Positions 1 through 9,714 of a stretch of 64,000 nt of DNA are shown here, in pieces. This DNA comes from JADLCX01 sp964630785 (lineage in GTDB: Bacteria; Planctomycetota; Phycisphaerae; Phycisphaerales; UBA1924). Position numbers and translations under genes: made by a program. Each line of letters begins with the position of its first letter. The first letter of the stretch is position 1. The stretch spans positions 1 to 64,000 of the forward strand of contig CAZVZG010000006.1 of NCBI GenBank assembly GCA_964630785.1. The letters run 5' to 3'. The notes under the pieces were generated by a model, which worked only from the letters and a program-made list of their open reading frames with translations, did not search any database and was not told the DNA's origin.

Positions 1-69
1 ACCCGCGCCAGCGCCCGGTTTTGGTGGGCGAACAAGCGCCTAGCGCAAAAGGTTCTCTGGGAGGGGGAG

Positions 70-1650
<1,581 letters not shown>

Positions 1651-1948
1651 GGGTGCATTTCCTCTGGAACGATTGGACAGGCCCGAATCACCGCGGCTCG
1701 CGCACCGCGATCCCCCCGCCCCCACCTCCCATCCCGCCCGGCGGCCCAACCAATACCCGCTCACACCCCAAACAACGCCGGGGTGCGCGGGCCGCGCGCG
1801 GGGGGCAAGAGGATATCCCTGTGGGGCGGGGTTGTCCGCAAATGCAGTTTGCCCGAATCGGGCATCCGCCCACCGCGCGGGCTGACTCGAAGGACGGTCG
1901 AGCCCGCTCGTTCCGGCGTGCGGCACCGCCGCGCTTTCGGGTGATTCT
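1651..1948. other. Intergenic region upstream of atpA
   Basis: These roughly 300 bases separate atpA from the small lipoprotein gene. They contain GC-rich simple sequence and the Shine-Dalgarno site of atpA. The atpA promoter is probably here, but I see no convincing -35/-10 pair. Confidence 0.4.
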
Positions 1949-2551
1949 CTATCGGAACGTGTCCGCGGTCTGGATGCTGTCGTTGTCCTCGTCCAGGCGG
2001 ACCAACACCCAACTCGTCACCTCGCCTTTGGCCGTGAACGTGCATCCATAAAGACCGGCGTCCGAGGCTCCGCACTCCGATTCATCGAACTCCGCCGCGT
2101 ACATCCCCGATCCCGGCTCCCGGTGGCGCGGGTTGCCCGCCGCGTTCACGCCGATGAGCACGTTGGCAATCGCGACCCCGCCAAAGGCGCAGTCCACATC
2201 GGTCTGAGCGTACGCGTAAAGCACGCGATCTTCGTCGTCCCAGAGCATCTCCGTGCGCTCGACCACACCATCCCCGTCGATATCGATGTTCTCCACCCAC
2301 ACGATGTCTCGATCGTCGGAAGTGTTGGCTGTGTGCATGGTCAGACCGCCCTTGCCGATCTGCGTGCCGTGCCCGCCGCTGTCCGGAGGAGGCTGCGCGG
2401 CGCGCGCCTGGACCTTGCTCGGATCCACCTTCACACGAGGCGACGTGGCCGCGCTGTCAGAGCGTGCTGAACCCGTTTGACAGCCCGCGAACGAAGCCAT
2501 CGCCACCATCGCAACGCATGAACTCACGATCCGATTTGATAGGCTGAGCAT
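1949..2551 (-). CDS. Predicted lipoprotein with a calcium-loop motif
   Basis: I do not recognise this 200-residue protein as a named family. It starts with a basic and hydrophobic signal peptide and has a lipobox-like ASFAGC with Cys24 as the probable lipidated residue, so it is likely membrane-anchored outside the cytoplasm. Residues near 90-105 carry DIDGDGVVERTE, which fits the 12-residue D-x-D-x-D-G...E calcium loop of EF-hands and dockerins. Four further cysteines (in VDCAF, SECGA and YGCTF among others) could form disulfides. It is transcribed toward atpA, with about 300 bases between, so joint transcription is possible but not shown. The function is unknown. Confidence 0.7.
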   Translation of the reverse strand: MLSLSNRIVSSCVAMVAMASFAGCQTGSARSDSAATSPRVKVDPSKVQARAAQPPPDSGGHGTQIGKGGLTMHTANTSDDRDIVWVENIDIDGDGVVERTEMLWDDEDRVLYAYAQTDVDCAFGGVAIANVLIGVNAAGNPRHREPGSGMYAAEFDESECGASDAGLYGCTFTAKGEVTSWVLVRLDEDNDSIQTADTFR

Positions 2552-2724
2552 TGGTCAAGGCCCTTTCTGAATTTGAGAGATTTCGTTGCGGCCTACTGCC
2601 CCACGAGAACACGTCGGGATAGGCGTCGAGAGAGCGGCGCCAATGCCACGATGCCGACTCCCGCCTCGAACGTGCGGGCGGGGACATGGTAACCGAATTC
2701 CATCCGTCCGCACCCGCGAGTTAC

Positions 2725-3837
2725 TCACGGCACCGCCGGCAACATCCGCCCGGGCTCAGAGTCCGCCGGCGCGCAGATCGGCGAGCCGGCGGAGCCGGCC
2801 GCGCCGTTGGACTGTCGCTTGGTGACCTTGACGCGGACGGTCGGGTTGGCGACCACCGCGCTCAGGCCCGCGGGCAGGCCGGGGAACGAGACCTGGCGCG
2901 TCACGCCGGCCTTGTCCGCCGAGGCCCGCTCCAGCTCGTCGCTGGTGAACTCGATCATGGCCTTGACGGGGGTTTGGCCGGACCGGACCCGCTGCACGTC
3001 CTCGCTCGGCCCGTTGATCACCACGTCGGTCAGGAACTTGTCGAGGATGTCGATGTTCCATTTCGAGCCGTCCTCCGTCGGCGGCAGGCTGTACCACACT
3101 GGCACGGTGGGCAGCTTGACCGAGTCGATGGACTGCTTGATCCGGAAGGCGACCGACACGGTGTCGGGTGTGACGGAAGCCTCTGGCACGACCAGAGCCG
3201 CGTCGGGCGGACGCACCACCGCCGAGACCACCTGCGGACCGTCGCCCTTGATCCGCGCGATCTCGGCGTCCCCGATGGTTGCCACGGCCTGGGCATCCAG
3301 CGGCAGCGCGGCCGCCAACGGCTCGGGCAAGCGGATGTCCACCGTCGCGGGCGTCGTCACGGGCGTCCCATCGAGCGCGAGCGGGCGGGCGAACTCCACT
3401 CGCACCGGGAGCGACTTGGTCACCATCTTCACCACCGTCACCGTGACCTTCGAGGGCTCGACTTCGGCCACGGCCCCCGCGGCCCCCGCGAGGGCGGGCA
3501 GACCGCGGATGACCTTCTCCAAGTCAACGTCCACTCGATCGACGGGGGCATGGGGCATGCCGTCAAGGTCCGGGGTCAGCCGGATCTCCCGCCCGATCTG
3601 CCCCGCGGCCCTGTCGAGCACACGGACTGCGCCTTCGAGTCGGATCCGGACCGTGCCCTTCCACTTCGGATCGATCGGCCGGACCACCAGGTCGTTGCTC
3701 GGCTCGACGGGGAACGTCACCTGTATCGCGTCGGTCTGGCGCGACGTCAGGCTCTCGCCCTCGGCCCAGATCCAGATGAGCACGGCGACCACCAGCGCGA
3801 CGAGTGCGGCCTTGACGATGGCCCATTGCTCGGTCAT
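2725..3837 (-). CDS. YbbR/CdaR-like membrane-anchored regulator of diadenylate cyclase
   Basis: This 370-residue protein has one N-terminal membrane segment (around residues 8-24, AALVALVVAVLIWIWAE) followed by an extracytoplasmic region of repeated YbbR-like beta domains, as in CdaR. In Firmicutes CdaR binds and modulates the c-di-AMP synthase CdaA. The start is 3 bases after the cdaA stop and is preceded by GGAGGG, so the two genes form one transcription unit. YbbR proteins diverge strongly, so the assignment rests on the cdaA neighbour, the single membrane anchor and the beta-rich repeats. The last 20 residues are low complexity. Confidence 0.85.
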   Translation of the reverse strand: MTEQWAIVKAALVALVVAVLIWIWAEGESLTSRQTDAIQVTFPVEPSNDLVVRPIDPKWKGTVRIRLEGAVRVLDRAAGQIGREIRLTPDLDGMPHAPVDRVDVDLEKVIRGLPALAGAAGAVAEVEPSKVTVTVVKMVTKSLPVRVEFARPLALDGTPVTTPATVDIRLPEPLAAALPLDAQAVATIGDAEIARIKGDGPQVVSAVVRPPDAALVVPEASVTPDTVSVAFRIKQSIDSVKLPTVPVWYSLPPTEDGSKWNIDILDKFLTDVVINGPSEDVQRVRSGQTPVKAMIEFTSDELERASADKAGVTRQVSFPGLPAGLSAVVANPTVRVKVTKRQSNGAAGSAGSPICAPADSEPGRMLPAVP

Positions 3838-3840
3838 GGC

Positions 3841-4842
3841 TCAGCCCTCCCCCCCACCAACCCCCACGTCTTTTCCGACGTTCCGACCCTCGCCGCTCAC
3901 CGAGCCAATCCGCTCCTCTCGCGTCGAGCCGCGCCGAACGACGTCGGCGCCCGCGACGGAGTCACCGTTGGCCGACGCGCCCGGGTCCGTGTGCGCATCC
4001 AGGTCTTCGATGTCGGCGGCGTGCTCGGCGCCCGGAGCGGGCGGAAGCGGCCGGCGCAGGCGCGTGGCCAGTTCCTCGCGGAGTCGTTCGGGCGTGAGGC
4101 CACGGTCGAGACGCCCTCGCTCAGCGAGCGAGATGCCGCCGGTCTCCTCGCTGACAACCACGACCAGCGCGTTGCACTCCTTGCTCAGCCCTACGGCCGC
4201 GCGATGGCGGGAACCCAGGCCGCGATCCGGCATGTCCTCGGGCTCGGCGAGCGGGAGTTGCACGCCCGCGGAGACCACCTCCCCATTGCGGATGACCACG
4301 GCCAGATCGTGCAGGGCCGAGCCCGGAAAGAACACGGTCTGAAGCAGCCTCGCCGACACGCGCCCGTTGATGGCCGTGCCCCCTTCGATCAGCCCCTTGA
4401 GCCCGGACTCGCGGTCGATGACCACGATCGCGCCGAAGCGGGCCTTGCTCAAGTACGCCGCGGCCTCCACGATCGCGTCGATCATCACCGCGGTCCCCGG
4501 CTGCGAACGGCGGAGGAAGGGCGTCTCGCCAAGCCGGATCAGCCCGCGCCGGAGTTCGGGCTGAAAGACCACGATCATCGTGACCGCCAGCAGCGTGAGG
4601 AACGTGTCGTAGAGGTACTTGATCCGTGCGAACTGCTCCTGCTGCGCGAGGATTCGCACGACGAAGGTGGTCACGATCACCAGAAAGAGCGTGCTTTTGA
4701 GCGCGCCGGCCGCTCGGGTGCCCTGCACGAACCGGACCACCACGAACACGACGACCCAGATAAGCAGCAACTCGATGGCGATCTGCCACCACGAGTAGTC
4801 GTGGAGCCGTTCCGCCAGTCGTTGCAGCCGCTCGAACATCAT
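3841..4842 (-). CDS. cdaA: Diadenylate cyclase, CdaA/DacA type
   Basis: This enzyme makes c-di-AMP from two ATP at the inner face of the membrane. Three hydrophobic helices fill residues 20-95 and the DAC domain follows at about 100-255. The RHR motif (212-214, in SRHRAAVGLS) and SEETGGISLA are intact, but the usual D-G-A motif reads D179-L180-A181 (SALHDLAVVI). The metal-binding Asp is kept and the glycine is replaced by leucine. After the catalytic domain there is a roughly 80-residue Pro/Ala/Gly-rich tail, so at 333 residues it is longer than typical CdaA (about 270). It is followed directly by the ybbR-like gene, the classical cdaA-cdaR arrangement. Confidence 0.92.
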   Translation of the reverse strand: MMFERLQRLAERLHDYSWWQIAIELLLIWVVVFVVVRFVQGTRAAGALKSTLFLVIVTTFVVRILAQQEQFARIKYLYDTFLTLLAVTMIVVFQPELRRGLIRLGETPFLRRSQPGTAVMIDAIVEAAAYLSKARFGAIVVIDRESGLKGLIEGGTAINGRVSARLLQTVFFPGSALHDLAVVIRNGEVVSAGVQLPLAEPEDMPDRGLGSRHRAAVGLSKECNALVVVVSEETGGISLAERGRLDRGLTPERLREELATRLRRPLPPAPGAEHAADIEDLDAHTDPGASANGDSVAGADVVRRGSTREERIGSVSGEGRNVGKDVGVGGGEG

Positions 4843-4932
4843 CCGTCACGATCCTCAGAAATGCCGACGACCGGCACCGCCGTTATGCATCGGCTGCCGT
4901 GAGAATCAGTCTACACCCGAGCCCCCCACCGT

Positions 4933-5068
4933 GGCTTGGGTTTCCAGCCCAAGTTGGCCCGAAGGGCCAAGCCGAGCAGCATCCGTGGACTCAAGGGCAT
5001 CGGCCCGCGAGTCGGCTGGAAGCTGAATCCGCGACGGTCCGAAATCGGCGGGAAGCCGATTCCACGGA
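4933..5068. repeat. Cluster of nested inverted repeats between cdaA and the Nfu-like gene
   Basis: The stretch holds several short perfect inverted repeats. CTTGGG (4935-4940) pairs with CCCAAG (4948-4953). TTGGCCC (4954-4960) pairs with GGGCCAA (4964-4970) over a GAA loop. AATCGGC (5043-5049) pairs with GCCGATT (5055-5061). An outer TCCGTGGA (4982-4989) pairs with TCCACGGA (5061-5068). There is no T tract, so it is not an obvious Rho-independent terminator. It could be a REP-like intergenic element or part of the divergent promoter region; both are guesses. Confidence 0.55.
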
Positions 5069-5114
5069 CGTGATGAAGTCCGCCGCTCGCCTCCGCCGCA
5101 CATACTCTCCCGCG

Positions 5115-5378
5115 ATGCCCTACGCCGTCACCCAGTTTCAGCCCACCCCCAACCCCAACGCGCTCAAGTGCATTCTCGATCGGCGTCTGCCCGATCCGCC
5201 GCGCTCGTTCCGCTCGGCCCAAGATGCGGGCGCGGACCCGCTCGCGGCGCCCCTGTTCCGAGTGCCGGGCGTGGTCGGGCTCCTCCTCAACGGCGACTGG
5301 CTCACCGTCAACAAGTCTCCCGAGGCCGATTGGGGTTCCATCAAGAAGAGTCTGAAGCAGGCTCTCGCGGAGGCCTGA
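5115..5378 (+). CDS. Nfu/NifU N-terminal-domain protein
   Basis: This 87-residue protein matches the Nfu N-terminal domain (Pfam Nfu_N), seen in the opening TPNPNALK, PLAAPLFRVPGVVGLLL and the closing WLTVNKSPEADW. In full-length Nfu proteins this domain precedes a CxxC Fe-S scaffold domain; here the CxxC domain is absent, so the protein cannot by itself hold a cluster in the usual way and may assist Fe-S assembly or bind partners. I use ATG 5115 because the homology starts at once there; upstream in-frame sequence overlaps the inverted-repeat cluster. It lies 28 bases before mnmE. Confidence 0.82.
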   Translation: MPYAVTQFQPTPNPNALKCILDRRLPDPPRSFRSAQDAGADPLAAPLFRVPGVVGLLLNGDWLTVNKSPEADWGSIKKSLKQALAEA

Positions 5379-5406
5379 TCCCAGCGTCCCTGCGGCCCGG
5401 GCGGCG

Positions 5407-6867
5407 ATGAACCGATCCGTCCTCATCCCGGTGAATCCCCCACCCCTCCAACCCACCATCACCGCGGCGGCGTCGGGCTGGACTCCCGCCTCTCGGTCTC
5501 CGAGGGCGCTCATCCGACTCTCCGGTCCGGGAGTGCCCAACCTGCTCGACCGCCTGCTCCGCCCGATGCCCGGGCGGTCCTGGTCGATCCTCCGCGCGGA
5601 CATGCGCCTCACCGAGGCGCTCGAACTGCCGCTCCTGGTGATCCGGTACGACCCGCCCCGCTCATACACGGGCGAGGCCATGGCCGAACTGGTCATCCCG
5701 GGAAACCCCATCCTGATCGAGCGCGTGCTCGCGCGGCTGACCGCCGAGCCCGACGTGCGAGAGGCCGGGCCGGGGGAGTTTTCGGCCCGCGCGTTCCTCA
5801 ACGGAAAACTGACGCTGGCACAGGCTGAAGGCGTCGCGGCGGCGATCGCGGCCGCCAGCGAGCGGGAACTCGCGGCCGCGGAATCCCTCTTGGCCGGACG
5901 CACCGGCGAGCGGTACCACCGCTGGGCGGACGCTCTGGCCACCATGCTCGCGCTCGTGGAGGCCGGCATCGACTTCACCGATCAGGAGGACGTTGTGCCG
6001 ATCGCTCCCCGCGACGTGAAGCGCGGGATCGAAAAGCTGCGCGACGCGATCCACGCCGAACTCGGGCGGGAGTCCGGGGCCGAGCAACCGCGTCACGCGC
6101 CGCGGGTGGTGCTTGTCGGGCCGCCGAACGCGGGCAAATCGACTCTGTTCAACGCCCTGCTAGGGCGCAAGCGGGCGGTCGAGTCGCCCCTCGCCGGCAC
6201 CACGCGGGACGCGCTGGCGGAAGACCTGGACCTCTCCGGCGTGGCGCACCTTCCCGGCGGGGGGGGTGGGAGGGGCGGCAAGGTACTGCTGATCGACCTG
6301 CCCGGCCTGGACGACAGCCCGACCTCCGGACCAGACGCCGCGGCCCAGGCGGTGAGCAAGGAAGAGATCCGCCGGGCGGACATCCTGATCGTGTGCCGCC
6401 CGGCTGATTCGCCCGCTGGGCCGCGGTCTGGACCTGAATCATTTTCCGATGCGCAGGGGCACAACCGAAGGCCATCGATCATCCGGGTCACGACCAAGTC
6501 CGACCTTCCACATTCGCTCACCGGTGGATCGGCCACACCGCTTGAAAGCGACACGATTGGTGTGTGCGCACTCGACGGGTGGCACGTCGGCGTCCTCCGA
6601 CGCGCAATTGCGGACGCGACGTGGGCCGAGCGCGATGCCGGCGCGACCGCCGTGCTCCCTCGCCACCGCCTGGCCCTGACCACTGTCGGCAAGCGGCTCA
6701 TCGCCGCGGCCGATCTGGTCGATGCCCGAGCGCACGCGCTCGCCTTTCCTGAGACCGTCGCCGGCGAGCTGCGCTCGGCCCTTGATGCACTCGCGGAGCT
6801 GACCGGCGACGTCTCGCCCGACGACATCATCGGACGGGTGTTCGCCACGTTTTGCGTCGGAAAGTGA
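5407..6867 (+). CDS. mnmE: tRNA modification GTPase MnmE
   Basis: MnmE works with MnmG to modify U34 in the wobble position of certain tRNAs, using a potassium-activated GTPase. The N-terminal formyl-THF-binding region, the helical domain and the inserted G domain can be followed. G1 is GPPNAGKS (238-245), G2 TTRD (265-268), G3 DLPG (297-300) and G4 TKSD (363-366). The protein ends in FCVGK, with Cys483 as the conserved C-terminal cysteine. Two oddities: the first 40 residues lack the usual 'TPxGxGAIAVIRLSG' (they read AAASGWTPASRSPRALIRLSG-like, with only RLSG preserved), and a Gly-rich insert encoded by a run of eight G (6259-6266) lies just before G3. It may be co-transcribed with the Nfu-like gene. 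Confidence 0.95.
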   Translation: MNRSVLIPVNPPPLQPTITAAASGWTPASRSPRALIRLSGPGVPNLLDRLLRPMPGRSWSILRADMRLTEALELPLLVIRYDPPRSYTGEAMAELVIPGNPILIERVLARLTAEPDVREAGPGEFSARAFLNGKLTLAQAEGVAAAIAAASERELAAAESLLAGRTGERYHRWADALATMLALVEAGIDFTDQEDVVPIAPRDVKRGIEKLRDAIHAELGRESGAEQPRHAPRVVLVGPPNAGKSTLFNALLGRKRAVESPLAGTTRDALAEDLDLSGVAHLPGGGGGRGGKVLLIDLPGLDDSPTSGPDAAAQAVSKEEIRRADILIVCRPADSPAGPRSGPESFSDAQGHNRRPSIIRVTTKSDLPHSLTGGSATPLESDTIGVCALDGWHVGVLRRAIADATWAERDAGATAVLPRHRLALTTVGKRLIAAADLVDARAHALAFPETVAGELRSALDALAELTGDVSPDDIIGRVFATFCVGK

Positions 6868-6871
6868 ACGG

Positions 6872-7345
6872 TCAGTCTCGCACGGCGGCCGCGAGAAAGT
6901 CGCCCAGGTGCTTCTGGACAAAGAACTCCACCGCGCGGGCCGTCTGGGCGTGGTCGACGCCCCAGCACGCCGCGAGCAACGGCGGATCGCCGAGCCCGAC
7001 GTCCATCTGCACCATCAGGACCTCATCGATCGCGAATGCGCTGGGGAGCTTGTCGGCCAGAAAGGCCGTGAAGGCGTTGACTTCGGGCGCGCCTATGGCG
7101 ATCGCCGGACACTCGCGAAGCGTGGCGTCGTTGAGATACCAGAGGTCGGTGCAGATCAGCGGCACAAGCCCGTCGGCCCGACCGAGGGACGCATCGGCGA
7201 GCCTCCGGGAGATCTCGACGCAGAGCGACCCGGCCACCGCCCGGTCGTGTCTCTCGGCCGCGAGGTGAGCACCCACGACCACGAGCAGCAGTTCGGCGCG
7301 ATCGACGGAGGCCGGCGCGAGCGACAGTGCGGGCTGGTGCTTCAC
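6872..7345 (-). CDS. Conserved-looking protein of unknown function
   Basis: This is a 157-residue protein that I cannot assign. It has no signal peptide or membrane segment and looks like a globular alpha/beta cytoplasmic protein. Visible features are a CTDLWYLND segment, PAIAIGAPEVNAF, and a C-terminal region rich in aromatic and acidic residues. The start is GTG at 7345; there is no strong ribosome site, so the N-terminus is uncertain. It is convergent with mnmE, with only 4 bases between the stop codons, and it reads away from the VPLPA gene cluster. Confidence 0.6.
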   Translation of the reverse strand: MKHQPALSLAPASVDRAELLLVVVGAHLAAERHDRAVAGSLCVEISRRLADASLGRADGLVPLICTDLWYLNDATLRECPAIAIGAPEVNAFTAFLADKLPSAFAIDEVLMVQMDVGLGDPPLLAACWGVDHAQTARAVEFFVQKHLGDFLAAAVRD

Positions 7346-7414
7346 ACACCCGTCATCGGCTCAGGCCGCGGAGCCGCTCCAGCGGTCGCGGCGCACCGGG
7401 CGGGCGTCAAAATG

Positions 7415-7441
7415 AAAAAAGGGGCGCCCGATGGGCGCCCC
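7415..7441 (-). terminator. Rho-independent terminator of the first VPLPA gene
   Basis: Read on the minus strand, a perfect 9-bp GGGGCGCCC/GGGCGCCCC stem with a 3-base loop is followed by six T. It lies about 40 bases after the stop codon of the gene that ends at 7483. Confidence 0.9.
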
Positions 7442-7482
7442 GAGAGTATTCGATTGAGTTCAGGTCCGAGCCGAAGCCCGCT

Positions 7483-8268
7483 TCACTCCGACCGATGGCG
7501 GCGACGACGGATCGCGCCGAACCCGAGCACGCCCGCGAGCGTGCCCAGACCGGCATAGGCGCCGGCGGGAAGAGGAACGAGCACAAGCTGGTCCTGGGCG
7601 AACCCGGAGTAGCCGCTACCGGTGTTGAAGCTGTTCCACAACCGGAGCACACGGACGTTCCCGATCATGCCGTTGTTGTTGGAGTTGGCCCAGTTCCAGA
7701 TCTTGTACGCGAGGCTGGTGTTTCCGCCGATGTCCGCCAAGGTCTTTTCACCCTCGGAATACCAGATCGCGTTCTGGATCGCGGTTGTCTCCGCCGATGT
7801 GTTGTAGCCATCGGCGAAAGTCGCGTCGGTGGCGTTACCGCCGAAGTTGCCGCTGTTGCGGAACTCGGTGTAGATGCGCGCCGTCACGGGGCTGAGCGGA
7901 TCGCTCCCGGCCGGAGCGGTCGTGTTCGTGGCCGGGTCATAGCCGCTTCCACCGGCCATCGCGCTCGTCGAGATCTGCGCGTAGTAGGTGCCGCCGAAAC
8001 TGATGTTTTCGTGTTCCTCGAGGCAGAACGTGAGGTAGGTGTTGCCGGAGGTGCCGTTCCCTCCGTAGACACCCACGTAGCTGCCGTTGTAGTTGGCGCC
8101 GACTCCATCGGTGGCCTTGGTCGCCGTGAAGGCGCCACCGCTGCCGTCGGTTCCGTTGTAGAAACCTGTGGCATCCGTCATCGTGACACGCCCGTCCGCG
8201 AGCGCGATGCTCGCCAGACCCGCGACCGCCACGATCGATGCGGCAAAGATCCTGTTCTTGTTCAACAT
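7483..8268 (-). CDS. Secreted protein with VPLPA-type exosortase sorting tail (1)
   Basis: This 261-residue protein has a signal peptide (MLNKNRIFAASIVAVAGLA) with probable cleavage after ALA-D, and a C-terminal sorting tail made of VPLPAGAYAGL, a hydrophobic helix and RRRRHR. Such PEP-CTERM-like tails are recognised by exosortase, which removes or transfers them at the membrane. The middle contains FCLEEHENISFGG and an AIQNAIWY segment, shared in outline with the gene at 8604, so the two are probably paralogues. ATG 8268 is chosen because GGAGG lies directly before it; TTG at the next codon would give better spacing. It is a single-gene unit with its own promoter candidate (8404-8431) and terminator (7415-7441). 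Confidence 0.88.
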   Translation of the reverse strand: MLNKNRIFAASIVAVAGLASIALADGRVTMTDATGFYNGTDGSGGAFTATKATDGVGANYNGSYVGVYGGNGTSGNTYLTFCLEEHENISFGGTYYAQISTSAMAGGSGYDPATNTTAPAGSDPLSPVTARIYTEFRNSGNFGGNATDATFADGYNTSAETTAIQNAIWYSEGEKTLADIGGNTSLAYKIWNWANSNNNGMIGNVRVLRLWNSFNTGSGYSGFAQDQLVLVPLPAGAYAGLGTLAGVLGFGAIRRRRHRSE

Positions 8269-8403
8269 AGCCTCCAACCTGCCTTTCCAAAAAAAATAGC
8301 CAAACGGTACCGGCGGCAGAGAGCCACCCGACGAGGTGACCCGACCGCAACCACACGCACGGCTCTCGATCCTGGAAAGTCCGCGTTCGCCGACCTTAGT
8401 GGG

Positions 8404-8431
8404 ATCATCTCAGATTTAGTCCGAATGTCAA
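8404..8431 (-). promoter_or_regulatory. Candidate sigma70-type promoter for VPLPA gene 1
   Basis: On the minus strand a perfect TTGACA (8426-8431) is followed after 16 bases by GATGAT (8404-8409), which matches TATAAT at 4 of 6 positions. It would leave a 5' untranslated region of about 130 bases before the gene starting at 8268. The surrounding intergenic region (8269-8539) contains no other gene that I can support. Confidence 0.45.
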
Positions 8432-8539
8432 TCCCCTCAACAGTGGATTTCGGACCTTTTTTGGGGACGGCGGGATGCGACAAGGCCTCGAGCAGGGCCG
8501 TCGCCAAACCCCCCAGATTCACAGCCTGCGAGGAGATCC

Positions 8540-8574
8540 AAAAAGAACCGGACCCCGCGAACTGCGGGGTCCGG
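8540..8574 (-). terminator. Rho-independent terminator of VPLPA gene 2
   Basis: On the minus strand an 11-bp perfect stem CCGGACCCCGC/GCGGGGTCCGG with a 5-base loop is followed by TTCTTTTT. It starts about 30 bases after the stop codon at 8604. Confidence 0.92.
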
Positions 8575-8603
8575 CCAAGGAGTTCACCTGAAACCGTGGA
8601 CGC

Positions 8604-9368
8604 TTACGCCTGCCGCAGCTTCCGCCGACGGACGACCCCGAACAGGCCGACGCCGCTCAGACTCGCCAGGCCGGCCCAGCCCGCCGGGGGCAGGGGAACG
8701 ATGACCAGCATGTCCTGGCCGCGGTTGTTGCCGTTGTCGACGCCGAGGATGGCAACGCGGATCGGGTCATTGGCGTGGGCGAGTGAGAGGTTCTCGATCG
8801 CCGTCTGGGCCGCGGTGATGGTCTGGGGCTGATCGACACCGAGGTCGGCCCAGAGCGCCTTCTGCAGGCCCTCAATCCAGCGGGCCTTGGTGAAGGTGTC
8901 CGCGCCGATCGTCACGAGTTGGCTGAGGTTGGAAGTGAACGATGAGGCGAGGAATCCGCGGCCGTCAAGGATGCCCGCGGCAAGGGCCGCGAGGGCCGTC
9001 GCGTTCAGGGCCGAGCGGTTGGCCGCCGTGAACTGGCCGACCGGGTTGCCGGGGTTGCCACCGGGTTGGACCGGGGCGCCCGTGACGTCCACGAGGTGGT
9101 ACGTGGCGGGATTGGTGGTGCTGAGGTAGTTCGCGTCGACGCAGAACATGTACACGGTGGTGGCTTCGGCTTCGGAGGCCGCGCCGCCCGTGAATCGGGC
9201 CGTGCTGGCGTCGGACGCGCCCCAAAGGTTGTGGGCATATCCGCCGTTGTTGTTCGAGCCCAGGCCATTGGAGGCGCTGAGCACGTGGCCCAGGAGCGTG
9301 CTGTCGGCCATGGCGCTCGACGCCATCCCCGCAGCCGCGACGGCAACCGCCACAAGAGCAAACTTCAT
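8604..9368 (-). CDS. Secreted protein with VPLPA-type exosortase sorting tail (2)
   Basis: This 254-residue protein starts at ATG 9368, which has AGGAG upstream, and opens with a clear signal peptide (MKFALVAVAVAAAGMASSAMA). The C-terminus shows VPLPPAGWAGL, a hydrophobic stretch and RRRKLR, the exosortase substrate tail. The body carries MFCVDANYL and a W-IEGLQKALWADLG segment, which parallels the FCLE and AIQNAIWY segments of the gene at 7483. The ligand and role are unknown; proteins of this type are usually exported and held at the surface or in the extracellular matrix. It forms its own transcription unit. Confidence 0.88.
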   Translation of the reverse strand: MKFALVAVAVAAAGMASSAMADSTLLGHVLSASNGLGSNNNGGYAHNLWGASDASTARFTGGAASEAEATTVYMFCVDANYLSTTNPATYHLVDVTGAPVQPGGNPGNPVGQFTAANRSALNATALAALAAGILDGRGFLASSFTSNLSQLVTIGADTFTKARWIEGLQKALWADLGVDQPQTITAAQTAIENLSLAHANDPIRVAILGVDNGNNRGQDMLVIVPLPPAGWAGLASLSGVGLFGVVRRRKLRQA

Positions 9369-9658
9369 CGTGGAACTCCTATCTGAACTTTTCCCAAACG
9401 ATCTGACTGAATCGAAACCGGGGCAAGACGCCTGGGTCAGCAGCCCGATCTGTGGAGGTAACACTCCCCCAAACGTGTGGGTAGAAATATACCCCCAAAG
9501 TGGGCAGACACGATCTGGATGTGTTGAAAATCCGCGATTTCGGTGAGATTTTTACGAAAGAACGCCCGAAAACGAAGACAGATTTTGTTAGGGCAGGCCT
9601 CTGGCTGAATCGCGGCTCCATTCTCGGAACATCGCCGGAGTCAGTCGGATGCCCAATG
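9369..9658. other. Intergenic region upstream of VPLPA gene 2
   Basis: About 290 bases, more AT-rich than the surrounding genes, which must contain the minus-strand promoter for the gene starting at 9368. A TATATT-like hexamer is present on the minus strand near 9490, but no matching -35 lies 16-18 bases upstream. No gene is supported. Confidence 0.35.
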
Positions 9659-9682
9659 AAAAACCCCGCACGGGGCGGGGTT
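9659..9682 (-). terminator. Rho-independent terminator of VPLPA gene 3
   Basis: On the minus strand the stem AACCCCGC/GCGGGGTT with a 5-base loop runs into TTTTT-like sequence. It lies about 33 bases after the stop codon at 9715. Confidence 0.85.
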
Positions 9683-9714
9683 GTGAGCTCGAAATGCTGG
9701 CTGGACTCGTGGAA

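Noticed and set aside
1651..1926. N-terminal extension of atpA by 92 residues.
   Set aside because: The extension is low complexity, has no homology, and a good ribosome site lies before GTG 1650.
9480..9500. TATATT-like -10 element upstream of the gene starting at 9368.
   Set aside because: No -35-like hexamer occurs 16-18 bases upstream, so it was not listed as a promoter.
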